A DNA stretch of 64,000 nucleotides from Phycisphaera sp. (GTDB lineage: Bacteria; Planctomycetota; Phycisphaerae; Phycisphaerales; Phycisphaeraceae): the NCBI GenBank assembly GCA_016125215.1, contig WGMF01000010.1:30977-94976 (forward strand), written 5' to 3'. The stretch's first letter is position 1. Each line of letters begins with the position of its first letter. Below the pieces are notes generated by a model. It had not been told where the DNA came from. It saw nothing but the letters and a program-made list of their open reading frames with translations, and ran no database searches. Positions 7,437 to 15,115 of this stretch are shown here, one piece after another. The position numbers and the translations under genes were made by a program.

Positions 7437-9359
7437 TCATTCTTCAATCGGCTGAACTTTTGATAGTTCAAGCATGGCCTTGCGCAGTCGCTCAACGATC
7501 TCTTCCGGATTCTCATCCGGAGTGGTGGGGAGCGGTCGCCCAAACCGCACGGTGGATCGGCTGGGCGTCAGGAAGTGCCAGAGCATGTGGTGTTTGCGTG
7601 GGGTGCCGTCGATCCAGACCGGCACGATAACCGCCTTGCCGCGCTTGGCGATGACGCCGACGCCCTGCTGGAATTCTTTGAGATCACGGTGCTCGCGCTG
7701 GAGGGCACCCTCGGGGAAGAGCCCGACGATGTCGCGCTCCTGGAGGGCCCGGATGATCGCGCGGATCTTGCCCATGTCCGAGCCGTCTTTCTCCAGCGCG
7801 ATGGGCTTGATGGCGTTCCACAACGGTTTGGCGAACCAGAACTGGTATTCAGTAAGCATGAGCCAGCGGACGGTGCGTGGTGTGGCAGCCTGCATGAGAA
7901 ACGGGTCGAGGCCTGTCGTGTGGTTGGCACACAGGAGCACCGGCCCGTCGGCGGGGATGTTCTCCTTGCCGATGACCTCAAGCCTGTGCCAGACGAAGAC
8001 CAGCGCCCGGTCGAGCCGCCAGAAGAAATTGACCAGGCGGTCCCTGCCCGGCCGGGGCGTGGTGTGCCGCCACAGCGCGTAGACCACGATGCCGAACATC
8101 GACACCGCAAGGGGGTAGAGGCTGTAGATCAGGATCGTGTCCGAGTCGGGCAGACCGGGGACGCTTCGTTGAACGGCCGGCATCTGCCAGATCATCAGCA
8201 GCACAAGCACCGCGACGATATTGGAAAACACCTCGCGCACGCCGCTGACACGCCCGAGGACGAAGTTGGGCACGATCGCCTGTGTCATGGTCGTGACGAG
8301 GATCATCACCGAACCGCCCGCAAAGCCGATGAGCAGTGCCATGGCCATGCCAAACGCATAGATCGGGATCGCGGCCAGCAGCGCCATGCCCACGCCCGTC
8401 AGTGCGATCATCACCAACAGCATCACGTCCACTTCCCTGCGCATGTTGCTCCACGCGACGAAGCCCGCGCCGAGCAGCATCCCCAGCCCAAGCATCGCGC
8501 TGATGTTGGCAAAACTGCTGAGGTAGCGGTCCGGCGGGACCAGGTAACTGACCTTGCACAGCGCCCCGACCGCCTGCGACACGACCATGGCCACGGACCA
8601 GATGACCGCGTTGAGCAACACGAGCCTGAACACGGGGCGGTGGATTTGGATGTAACGGATCGCGCGCGAGAGGCGCACCCATGTGCTCAATGTCATGTCG
8701 GTTTCAAGACCGACGTGGGGCTTGGGGCGGATGAAGGCCCAGAAGGTGCCCGTGACGAAGTAACACGACAGGCCGACCATCACCGCGGTGCGGAGCGAGA
8801 CCATCTCCAGGAGTTTTCCGCCCACGACCTGTCCGATCATCGAGGCGATGACGCCGATGCCCACGATCATGGCGTTGGCGGGGTTGAGCTGTTGCGGGGG
8901 GACGATCTGGGGGATCAGGGCGTTGCGTGTCGGGCTGAAGACCGCGGCGCAGCAGCCGACGCCGAAGAGGATGGCGTAAACCTTCCACGCATCGGTCTGG
9001 GGGATGGCGGCGGCCATGAGGTCGGGCGGGATCATCCACCACGCCAGCAGCAGCAGCAGCGCGCGTCCCTCGTCGCAGGCGAGCATGAGCCACTTGCGTG
9101 GAACCGTGTCGGCCAGCCACCCGCCGATGGGCGAGATCAAAACATAAGGCAGGAAGAACCAGAAATAGATCGCCGCGCCGATGGCCGAGGCGCTGGCCCC
9201 CGCCGCCAGCACGCCGAGCATCGGCAGCGCCGCCATTTCGATCATGCGGTCGCCGAATCCCGAGGCGGCGACGCTGGACCAGGTGAGTTGGAAGTTGACG
9301 TTCCGCCAGATGGGGCGGGGGCGGTTGGGTGCGGCGCTGCTTTCGTTTGCGTCACTCAT
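7437..9359 (-). CDS. MFS transporter fused to PlsC-type acyltransferase (LplT-Aas-like)
   Basis: A 640-residue inner-membrane protein. Residues 1 to about 430 form a 12-helix major facilitator domain resembling the lysophospholipid transporter LplT. After a short linker, a 1-acylglycerol-phosphate acyltransferase domain carries NHTTGLD (HX4D, near 480) and FPEGALQR (near 550), the catalytic and glycerophosphate-binding motifs. By family, it would flip lysophospholipids inward and reacylate them. The AMP-ligase domain found in Aas is missing, so the acyl donor must come from elsewhere. A partial duplicate of its last 56 residues lies at 6282-6449. It starts next to, and reads away from, the terminator of the isomerase gene at 9469. 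Confidence 0.88.
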   Translation of the reverse strand: MSDANESSAAPNRPRPIWRNVNFQLTWSSVAASGFGDRMIEMAALPMLGVLAAGASASAIGAAIYFWFFLPYVLISPIGGWLADTVPRKWLMLACDEGRALLLLLAWWMIPPDLMAAAIPQTDAWKVYAILFGVGCCAAVFSPTRNALIPQIVPPQQLNPANAMIVGIGVIASMIGQVVGGKLLEMVSLRTAVMVGLSCYFVTGTFWAFIRPKPHVGLETDMTLSTWVRLSRAIRYIQIHRPVFRLVLLNAVIWSVAMVVSQAVGALCKVSYLVPPDRYLSSFANISAMLGLGMLLGAGFVAWSNMRREVDVMLLVMIALTGVGMALLAAIPIYAFGMAMALLIGFAGGSVMILVTTMTQAIVPNFVLGRVSGVREVFSNIVAVLVLLMIWQMPAVQRSVPGLPDSDTILIYSLYPLAVSMFGIVVYALWRHTTPRPGRDRLVNFFWRLDRALVFVWHRLEVIGKENIPADGPVLLCANHTTGLDPFLMQAATPRTVRWLMLTEYQFWFAKPLWNAIKPIALEKDGSDMGKIRAIIRALQERDIVGLFPEGALQREHRDLKEFQQGVGVIAKRGKAVIVPVWIDGTPRKHHMLWHFLTPSRSTVRFGRPLPTTPDENPEEIVERLRKAMLELSKVQPIEE

Positions 9360-9399
9360 GCCCGCGTGAAGATACCAGAAGGCCGCGAAAACAGGGCGA

Positions 9400-9432
9400 T
9401 AAAAACGAAACAGCCCCGCGCGAACGGGGCTG
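9400..9432 (-). terminator. Rho-independent terminator of the isomerase gene 9469-10203
   Basis: CAGCCCCG and CGGGGCTG (9411-9418 and 9425-9432) form an 8-bp stem with a 6-base loop. On the minus strand it is followed by TTTCGTTTTT. It lies 37 bases past the stop codon at 9469 and before the next minus-strand gene, so it isolates the two units. Confidence 0.85.
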
Positions 9433-9468
9433 CCCGGTGTTATTCGTTTGTCACGCGCTTGTGGGGAT

Positions 9469-10203
9469 TCAGAAAACCTTCTTCATCGCCTCGACGCACT
9501 TGGTCAGCGCGGGGACGGGGTTCTCGACGTCGCCCTCGTATTCGAGGATGAGCGGTCCGGCGAAGCTGACTTTCTTGAGCGCGTCACGAAGCTCGGTGAG
9601 GTTGATGTTGCCCTCGCCGACGACCACATCGGTCGGCTTGCGGTCGCGTCCGAAGACAAAGTCCTTGACGTGGACGGAGTAGAGCCGATTGCCCGCCAGT
9701 TCGACATACTTGAGCGGGTTCTCGCCTGCCGCCAGCGCCCAGGCGGTGTCGAGGCACAGGCCCACGTGCTGCGTCTTGGAGAAGACGTACTTGAGCATGC
9801 GGGTCGATCCGAGCCAGTCGTACCCGCCGTGGTTGTGGATGGCCAGGTGGATGCCGCTTTCCGTGGCGACCTTGTCCGCCAGCGCGAAGTTGTCGGGCAT
9901 GTGGTCGGGGTTGAAGGTGATGCTCATCCGCTTGGCACCGGCCTTTTTGCAGAAGTTGATGCGCTTCTGGATGGCCGCCTCGTCAAGGCTCAACCCTTCG
10001 ACGCCGATCGACACGATGCCGACGCCCGCGTCCTTGTAGGTCTTGATGACACTGTCGAAGGTCGATTCATCGTTGAAGTTGGCGTGGGCACCGCAGACCT
10101 CGATGTTGGACAGGCCGATCTCTTTGACCAGCTGCGCGACCTTGGCGTTGTCCTTGAAGTGACGGAAGCACCAGCTCTGAACAGCGAACGTGTTGGCGGA
10201 CAT
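9469..10203 (-). CDS. Sugar phosphate isomerase/epimerase-like TIM-barrel protein
   Basis: A 244-residue, compact member of the same xylose isomerase-like barrel superfamily as 2741-3775 but only distantly similar. Visible metal-site strands are NIEVCGAHANF, IHLAIHNHGGYDWLG (His), VGLCLDTAWAL (Asp), YSVHVKDFVFG (His) and LILEYEGD (Glu). Hydroxypyruvate isomerase and inosose dehydratase belong to this superfamily, so the substrate is open. The ATG at 10203 has a GAAAGG eight bases upstream. It appears monocistronic, ending at a strong terminator (9400-9432) and preceded by a repeat-rich spacer. Confidence 0.85.
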   Translation of the reverse strand: MSANTFAVQSWCFRHFKDNAKVAQLVKEIGLSNIEVCGAHANFNDESTFDSVIKTYKDAGVGIVSIGVEGLSLDEAAIQKRINFCKKAGAKRMSITFNPDHMPDNFALADKVATESGIHLAIHNHGGYDWLGSTRMLKYVFSKTQHVGLCLDTAWALAAGENPLKYVELAGNRLYSVHVKDFVFGRDRKPTDVVVGEGNINLTELRDALKKVSFAGPLILEYEGDVENPVPALTKCVEAMKKVF

Positions 10204-10400
10204 GGGGGAAGCCTTTCAGGGTAGGGGGGTGATGTCTGAAGTCTGATGTTTAATGTGTGATGTTTGGGGGAATGGACGATGTCAGAGAAATCCATTGATG
10301 CTTGATGATCTCAGATTGGGTTGTCACGGAAAATCATCGACTTGTCACTTGTCACCGCAGGGGCACTGAAGTGCCCAAGCCCGCCAACCGCTCACCATTC
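10204..10400. other. Spacer with degenerate TGATGTCTGA/TGTCACTTG repeats and a hairpin
   Basis: This 197-base gap holds no gene. From 10230 to 10262 there are short repeats of the type GTGATGTCTGAAGTCTGATG. From 10266 to 10318 lies a copy of the repeat also found at 55447-55515. Then come two TTGTCAC units, and GGGCACT/AGTGCCC (10361-10376), a small hairpin just past the stop of the phosphofructokinase gene. The hairpin has no T-run on the minus strand, so its role as a terminator is weakly supported. Confidence 0.5.
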
Positions 10401-11627
10401 TCAATGCGTGGCCGATCTCAGGAACTCGATCACGGGCAGTTTGCCCACGATGGGGTTGAGGTATTCAGCAAAGCTGTCGGCGATGTTGTTGTCGTCGACG
10501 ATGTACCGTCGGTCGAGCGTGCGGGTCTTGCCAGCCACGTCGGAAAGTTCGATGCGCTGGTACTCGACGCGGTAGGGGTCGTTGTTGACGCGCTGGATGG
10601 CGATCGATCCGTCGAGGTCGCCGCCGAGCGCAAGGTCCGCGGCCTTTCGGCCGGCCTTGCGGGCCTCGTGGGCGTCGGTCGCCGAGACACACCCCGCAAA
10701 GCTCCGCTGGAGATACCCGAACGTGTCCGCACGGACGCGCAGCTTCTTGCCGAGGTTGTTCTTGATGTGGATGGCCAGGAAGTCGCCCAGCGCACCGGAG
10801 CCGGAGAGCTGCACGTTGCCGTGCGAGTCCTTCTCGACGTGGTGACCCTGCTCGATGGCCAATCGGCTGGCGATCGGTTCGTGCTTGTCGTCGGCGATAC
10901 CTTCGGAGACGGCGATCAGGCACCGGCCGTGTTTCTTCATATTGCGGTCCACGTCGGCGAGGAACTTGTCGCTCTTGAACGCGACCTCGGGGACGTAGAT
11001 CAGGTGCGGGCCGTCTTCGGGGTTCTGGCGTGCGAGCATGGCCGCGGCGGTCAGGAAGCCGGCGTGCCTGCCCATGATGACGTTGATCTTCACCCCCGGG
11101 AGAGCGCGGTTATCCAGGTTGTCACCCATGAAGGCACAGGCGACAAAGCGCGCCGCCGAACCGTACCCCGGGGTGTGGTCGTTGTGCATCAGGTCGTTGT
11201 CGATAGTTTTCGGTACGTGGAAGCATCGCAGCTCGTAGTTCTGCTTGCGTGCCAGTTCGTTGACGATCCGGCAGGTGTCGGAGCTGTCGTTGCCGCCGAT
11301 GTAGAAGAAGTAGCGCACGTCTTCCTTGGCAAAGCTCTCGAAGATGCGCTGGCAGTATTCCTCGTCGGGCTTGTCGCGTGAGGAGCCCAGGGCGCTGCTG
11401 GGGGTCTGGGCGATGCGGTCGAGGCGGTCCTGAGGGATGTCCTGCATCTGGATGTACTGGTGATCGACGATACCACGCACACCGTGCAGACAGCCGAGCA
11501 CCTTGCCGATGTTCGGCTGACCCCGCAGCGCCTCGACGACGCCGACGAGCGATTGATTGATAACCACGGTCGGGCCACCGGATTGGCCGACCACCACGTT
11601 GCCCTTGAGGGCGGAAGACTGATTCAT
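10401..11627 (-). CDS. pfp: 6-phosphofructokinase, pyrophosphate-dependent type
   Basis: A 408-residue PfkA-superfamily enzyme phosphorylating fructose 6-phosphate in glycolysis. GQSGGPTVVINQS near residue 15 forms the phosphoryl-donor site. IGGNDSSDT stands where ATP enzymes have GGDGS: the second variable position is Asp, and PKTIDND has Lys before TIDND. Both features mark the PPi-dependent branch, making the reaction reversible. The first Asp of that loop is Asn here (GGNDS), which is unusual. MGRHAGFLTA and the substrate loops are intact. Start 11627 was chosen because it lies directly ahead of the conserved core; the longer reading adds 20 residues without similarity. Confidence 0.9.
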   Translation of the reverse strand: MNQSSALKGNVVVGQSGGPTVVINQSLVGVVEALRGQPNIGKVLGCLHGVRGIVDHQYIQMQDIPQDRLDRIAQTPSSALGSSRDKPDEEYCQRIFESFAKEDVRYFFYIGGNDSSDTCRIVNELARKQNYELRCFHVPKTIDNDLMHNDHTPGYGSAARFVACAFMGDNLDNRALPGVKINVIMGRHAGFLTAAAMLARQNPEDGPHLIYVPEVAFKSDKFLADVDRNMKKHGRCLIAVSEGIADDKHEPIASRLAIEQGHHVEKDSHGNVQLSGSGALGDFLAIHIKNNLGKKLRVRADTFGYLQRSFAGCVSATDAHEARKAGRKAADLALGGDLDGSIAIQRVNNDPYRVEYQRIELSDVAGKTRTLDRRYIVDDNNIADSFAEYLNPIVGKLPVIEFLRSATH

Positions 11628-11728
11628 GGCGACTCTCGATAAGTTAGGGGAAAACAACGTCGTCCCGTTTGGGGACAAAGCGGTCATTTTAGGGAGTGCG
11701 CGGCCGGTCGCAAGCGGGGAGAATATAG

Positions 11729-11877
11729 CCGCCGATGAACGCAGATGAACGCCGATAAGGCAGAGAGCAGAAACTTAGAACAGATTCAGGCTTTTGGCAT
11801 CTGAGTTTTGTTTGCTCGATTTGATGCGATACTCGGACGCCTCTTCATCTGCGTCCATCTGCGTTCATCTGTGGCTG
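11729..11877. repeat. Inverted-repeat element built from CATCTGCGTY units
   Basis: The right arm at about 11845-11877 reads as three units, CATCTGCGTC, CATCTGCGTT and CATCTGTGG. The left arm at about 11729-11760 is its imperfect inverse (GATGAACGCAGATGAACGCC). They enclose about 85 AT-richer bases with no gene. It lies between the rhomboid stop (11882) and the phosphofructokinase start. The architecture matches the elements at 318-507 and 33401-33594. Confidence 0.7.
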
Positions 11878-11881
11878 GGCC

Positions 11882-13021
11882 TCACCCGATCTCGGCCAGC
11901 GTGCGTTTGGCCAGCTCGACCTGTTGCGGGTCGCTCAGGCGGGGCAGGGCGCTGGTGAGCAGTTCCTTGGCTCGCTGCTTGCGGCCGAGGTAGCGGGCGT
12001 GGAGCAGCGCGAGCATGAGCTCGACCTGTTCACGGTGGGCGTAGCGGGGGTAATTGTTGACGAACAACTCGTAGGCGTGGGCGGCCTGTTCGTGCTTGCC
12101 CTCGTGCATGAGCTGGTTGGCCAGGTCGAGCTGCGTCTGCTCGGGCATCACCTGTCCGGGGTCGAGGGCCAGCAGCGCGAGGTATCTCTCCGCGGCGCCG
12201 GCCAGGTCGCGGTTGTGGACGAGCGTTTGAACCTGCGAGCGGGCCGCCATGAGTTCACGGTCGCGTTCGTTGATCTTCGGTGCTGCGCCTTTGGTCGGTG
12301 TGCCGGTCTTCGCGCCGGCTTCCCACGGCTGGTAGCCCTGACGGGTGAGGGCTTTGAACTGTTCCCTTCGCCGGCGTCGCTCGGCCAGGGATAACAGGTC
12401 GTAAGGCTCGCGCGGGATGAGTCTGGAGAAGAGCAACCCCATCCCCACCGCAAAGCCCATCAGGTAGCCCGAGAGGTGCGCCATGTAGGCTACGCCGCCG
12501 CTGTGCATGAGCGAGAGCACAAGGTTCTCACCGAACTGCAGCAGGATGAGCAAAAACCCCGAGACCTCGAACGCCCCGATGAAAAAGAACCAGTAGGCGA
12601 TGGTGATGTTCGTCAGCGGGAAGAGCGCCAGGAACGCGCCGGTGACGGCACAGACCGACCCGCTGGCGCCGAGGACCGGCGCGGTGTCGAGAAGGCTGTG
12701 CCCGATGCCCGCGACGACGCCGCCTGTGAGATAAAAGAGCAGGTAGGCCACGTGCCCGAAGCGGTCTTCGACGTTGTTGCCAAAGACATAGAGGAAGAGC
12801 ATGTTGCCCGCGACGTGGAGCAGGCCGGCGTGGAGAAACTGGTAGGTGATGAACTGCCACCAGTGCGGGTAGCTGGGCATGAGCATGAATCGTGCCCACT
12901 GCTCCTGCGGGTAGAAGCGGTCGGTGAGCACGAAGACGACGATGTTGATGAGGATCAGCGCGCGGTTGACCCAGGGGGTTCGCTTGAGGGGGCGGTCGCT
13001 GCGGATGGGGAAGAAGAACAT
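11882..13021 (-). CDS. Rhomboid-family intramembrane serine protease with C-terminal helical-repeat tail
   Basis: A 379-residue protein. Residues 1-200 form the six-helix rhomboid fold: HAGLLHVAGNMLFLYVFG (the His/Asn helix), GASGS with catalytic Ser120, and MAHLSGYLMG with the partner His182. It should cleave membrane helices in the inner membrane. Residues 205-379 are soluble and charged; two or more 34-residue-like helical pairs (for example RDLAGAAERYLALLALDPG and KHEQAAHAYELFVNNYP) suggest TPR repeats for partner binding. There is no neighbour on the same transcript to suggest the substrate. Confidence 0.9.
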   Translation of the reverse strand: MFFFPIRSDRPLKRTPWVNRALILINIVVFVLTDRFYPQEQWARFMLMPSYPHWWQFITYQFLHAGLLHVAGNMLFLYVFGNNVEDRFGHVAYLLFYLTGGVVAGIGHSLLDTAPVLGASGSVCAVTGAFLALFPLTNITIAYWFFFIGAFEVSGFLLILLQFGENLVLSLMHSGGVAYMAHLSGYLMGFAVGMGLLFSRLIPREPYDLLSLAERRRRREQFKALTRQGYQPWEAGAKTGTPTKGAAPKINERDRELMAARSQVQTLVHNRDLAGAAERYLALLALDPGQVMPEQTQLDLANQLMHEGKHEQAAHAYELFVNNYPRYAHREQVELMLALLHARYLGRKQRAKELLTSALPRLSDPQQVELAKRTLAEIG

Positions 13022-13087
13022 GTCGGTGATAAGAGCCGGGGGATAACAGGTTGTCAGGGTCGGGCGGCGGGGAATGGGTATCCCGCA

Positions 13088-13945
13088 TCAGGGTTCGGAT
13101 TCACTCTCCCACGAGCCTGAGTCCGTGCCCGTTCCGGAATCCATTCCCTTTTCGGTGTCGGTACCCGTTCCGGTGTCCATTCCCGAGTCGGCGGGAGCGA
13201 CGGCGGGTTGATCGGGTCCGGGCATGGCTTCGTCCGATGGGGGCGAGTCCTGCGGAGCGGTGTGGCCGTCTTCGGGCAGGTCCGTCGTCGGCTGGGATTG
13301 GCTGGGATCGACCGGACCGGAACCCGGCGGGGTTTGAGCCTGCGTGGTCTGTGCGTGACCCACGGTGGAGGGCGACTTTCGACCGTAGCGCCACCACACG
13401 CCCACCCCCAGTGCCACGAGCAGCGCCATCATCGTCACCAGCAGCCAGACCGCGGTGCGTTGCGTGCGTTTGACCGCGATCATGTGCGCCAGGTGTCGCA
13501 CGTTGGCCTGTGTGTGGGCGTTGACGGGTTGCGAGGAGTTGATCGCGGCGGCAAGCGAGGCGGAGGGGTCCTCGGCAACGGCCTGGTTCTGTTGTGTTGA
13601 GCCGGTGACCCCACGCTTTTGTTCACTGGCAATGGACTGTTCGAGCGGTTCAGCGTCACCGAAGCGCTGGGCGATCGGCAACATGCCGGCCCGTGTGCGC
13701 GGAAGGGCCGGGTCGTCGGCACTGGGCCAGATGGGGTCGGATTCCGTGGGCACGGATTCGGTGGGGGCCTCTTCGCTCGAAGGGGCTTCACCGCCGCCGA
13801 CGGTGGTCGTGCTCACTTTCCGAACGTAGCGCGGCTCGACCGCATAGTTGTGCTGGCAGTATGGGCACGTTGCCACCGCGCCCAGCCGCACGAACTGCGA
13901 CTTGACCGTTTTTTTACAGCTTGGGCAGATGACCCGGTAAAGCAT
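13088..13945 (-). CDS. Single-pass membrane protein with N-terminal zinc ribbon
   Basis: About 285 residues. The N-terminus has two CxxC knuckles (CPSCKK and CPYCQH), a zinc ribbon resembling MJ0042-type fingers. Then comes a long disordered stretch, one transmembrane helix (WLLVTMMALLVALGVGVWW, about 167-185), and a Pro-rich outer or luminal tail ending in Gly/Thr/Asp repeats (GMDTGTGTD, GMDSGTGTD). Proteins of this plan are common in planctomycetes but have no assigned function. The ATG at 13945 is eight bases after a TACGAT box; a GTG at 13951 would add two residues. It is divergent from moaA. Confidence 0.7.
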   Translation of the reverse strand: MLYRVICPSCKKTVKSQFVRLGAVATCPYCQHNYAVEPRYVRKVSTTTVGGGEAPSSEEAPTESVPTESDPIWPSADDPALPRTRAGMLPIAQRFGDAEPLEQSIASEQKRGVTGSTQQNQAVAEDPSASLAAAINSSQPVNAHTQANVRHLAHMIAVKRTQRTAVWLLVTMMALLVALGVGVWWRYGRKSPSTVGHAQTTQAQTPPGSGPVDPSQSQPTTDLPEDGHTAPQDSPPSDEAMPGPDQPAVAPADSGMDTGTGTDTEKGMDSGTGTDSGSWESESEP

Positions 13946-14010
13946 AGCCACCTATCGTAGCTCAATCCGCTGCCGCGTCCCAATGGCCACTGTGGGTAGA
14001 AACCTCGGCG

Positions 14011-14016
14011 TATAAT
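14011..14016 (+). promoter_or_regulatory. -10 box of a predicted leaderless moaA promoter
   Basis: TATAAT is followed by six bases (CCAGCC) and the moaA ATG at 14023, so the expected +1 is the start codon itself. There is no Shine-Dalgarno. No TTGACA-like -35 is evident at 16-18 bases upstream. Confidence 0.6.
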
Positions 14017-14022
14017 CCAGCC

Positions 14023-15072
14023 ATGACCGTGGCGCTGCCGATCCTCGAAACCCAACCGATCCGCCCCGACTTTGCCACCGGGCCACGCGACCTGGACTCG
14101 GTCAGACTCATACGTTTATCGGTCACCGACCGCTGCAACCTGCGTTGCGTGTATTGCATGACCGGCGACGGCATCGATTATGCGGATCGTGACGAACTTT
14201 TACACGCTGACGATTTCCTCGCGGTGGCCAGCGCCGCCGCGGAGATCGGCGTGTCACACTTCAAAATCACCGGCGGCGAACCGACCGTCCGCCACGACCT
14301 GCCACGCATCATCGAGGGTTTGGCTGGGCTTGACACACGTGAACCCCTCGACCTCTCGCTGACGACCAACGGCTTGAACCTCGAGCGCATCGCGCCCGAC
14401 CTGTGCAGGGCCGGCCTGGGCAGACTCACCATCAGTTGGGACTCGATGAACCCCGGGACGTTTGACCGCATCACCGGCGGCCACTTGGGGCATGAGGGAT
14501 TACGCCGACTGCTCAGGGGCATCGATGCGGCGGTCCGGGCGGGGTTTGAAAAACTCAAGATCAACGTCGTGGTGATGGCGGGCGTGAACGACCACGAGGC
14601 GGTCGATTTTGCAAGGCTCACGCTTGACAAGCCGTGGACGGTACGGTTTATCGAATACATGCCGTTGGGCGAGAGTGTCCTGACAGACGACCCGGCTCGG
14701 TACACAGTCGACAACGAGCTATTGCGAAACACCATCGCAAAGAGGCTGGGGCCATTGCAACGTGTTGAGCGCTCGAGCGAACCGGGCGTCGGGCCGGCGG
14801 AGGTTTACACGTTGTCCGGTGCGGTGGGGCGGTTGGGTTTCATCAGCGCCATGAGCAGGCCCTTCTGTGAAAACTGCAACCGTCTGCGTCTGACCGCAAG
14901 AGGCGAGCTGCGCAGTTGTCTGTTCGACGGGGGTGAGGTGAGCGTGCTCGACGCGCTGCGTCCCGTGCCCGACCCGGGAAGGCTTGTCGAACTCATGCGG
15001 CGGTGCGTCGCCCTCAAACCCGACGTACACTCGGCCCGAGGCAACCGCGCCATGAGCCAGATCGGCGGTTAG
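14023..15072 (+). CDS. moaA: GTP 3',8-cyclase (molybdenum cofactor synthesis)
   Basis: A 349-residue radical SAM enzyme that, with MoaC, turns GTP into cyclic pyranopterin monophosphate. The N-terminal cluster motif CNLRCVYC supplies Cys38, Cys42 and Cys45; KITGGEPTVR is the SAM-binding GGE segment. The C-terminal second cluster lies in FCENCNRLRLTARG and a further Cys in LRSCLFDGG. The protein ends in Gly-Gly, as functional MoaA does. No other mo genes are in the window. It is divergent from the zinc-ribbon gene and 43 bases ahead of a mutarotase. Confidence 0.95.
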   Translation: MTVALPILETQPIRPDFATGPRDLDSVRLIRLSVTDRCNLRCVYCMTGDGIDYADRDELLHADDFLAVASAAAEIGVSHFKITGGEPTVRHDLPRIIEGLAGLDTREPLDLSLTTNGLNLERIAPDLCRAGLGRLTISWDSMNPGTFDRITGGHLGHEGLRRLLRGIDAAVRAGFEKLKINVVVMAGVNDHEAVDFARLTLDKPWTVRFIEYMPLGESVLTDDPARYTVDNELLRNTIAKRLGPLQRVERSSEPGVGPAEVYTLSGAVGRLGFISAMSRPFCENCNRLRLTARGELRSCLFDGGEVSVLDALRPVPDPGRLVELMRRCVALKPDVHSARGNRAMSQIGG

Positions 15073-15115
15073 CCCGAAGAGCGTTCTGAAAGACCCGAAC
15101 ACAGGTGCGTGTGAT

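Noticed and set aside
7575..9551. A 658-codon open frame antisense to the MFS-acyltransferase gene
   Set aside because: His/Asp/Arg-rich composition typical of the antisense of a high-GC gene; the opposite strand has clear transporter and acyltransferase motifs.
10302..11381. A 359-codon plus-strand frame across the phosphofructokinase gene
   Set aside because: Begins in the repeat spacer and is antisense to a gene with intact PfkA motifs.
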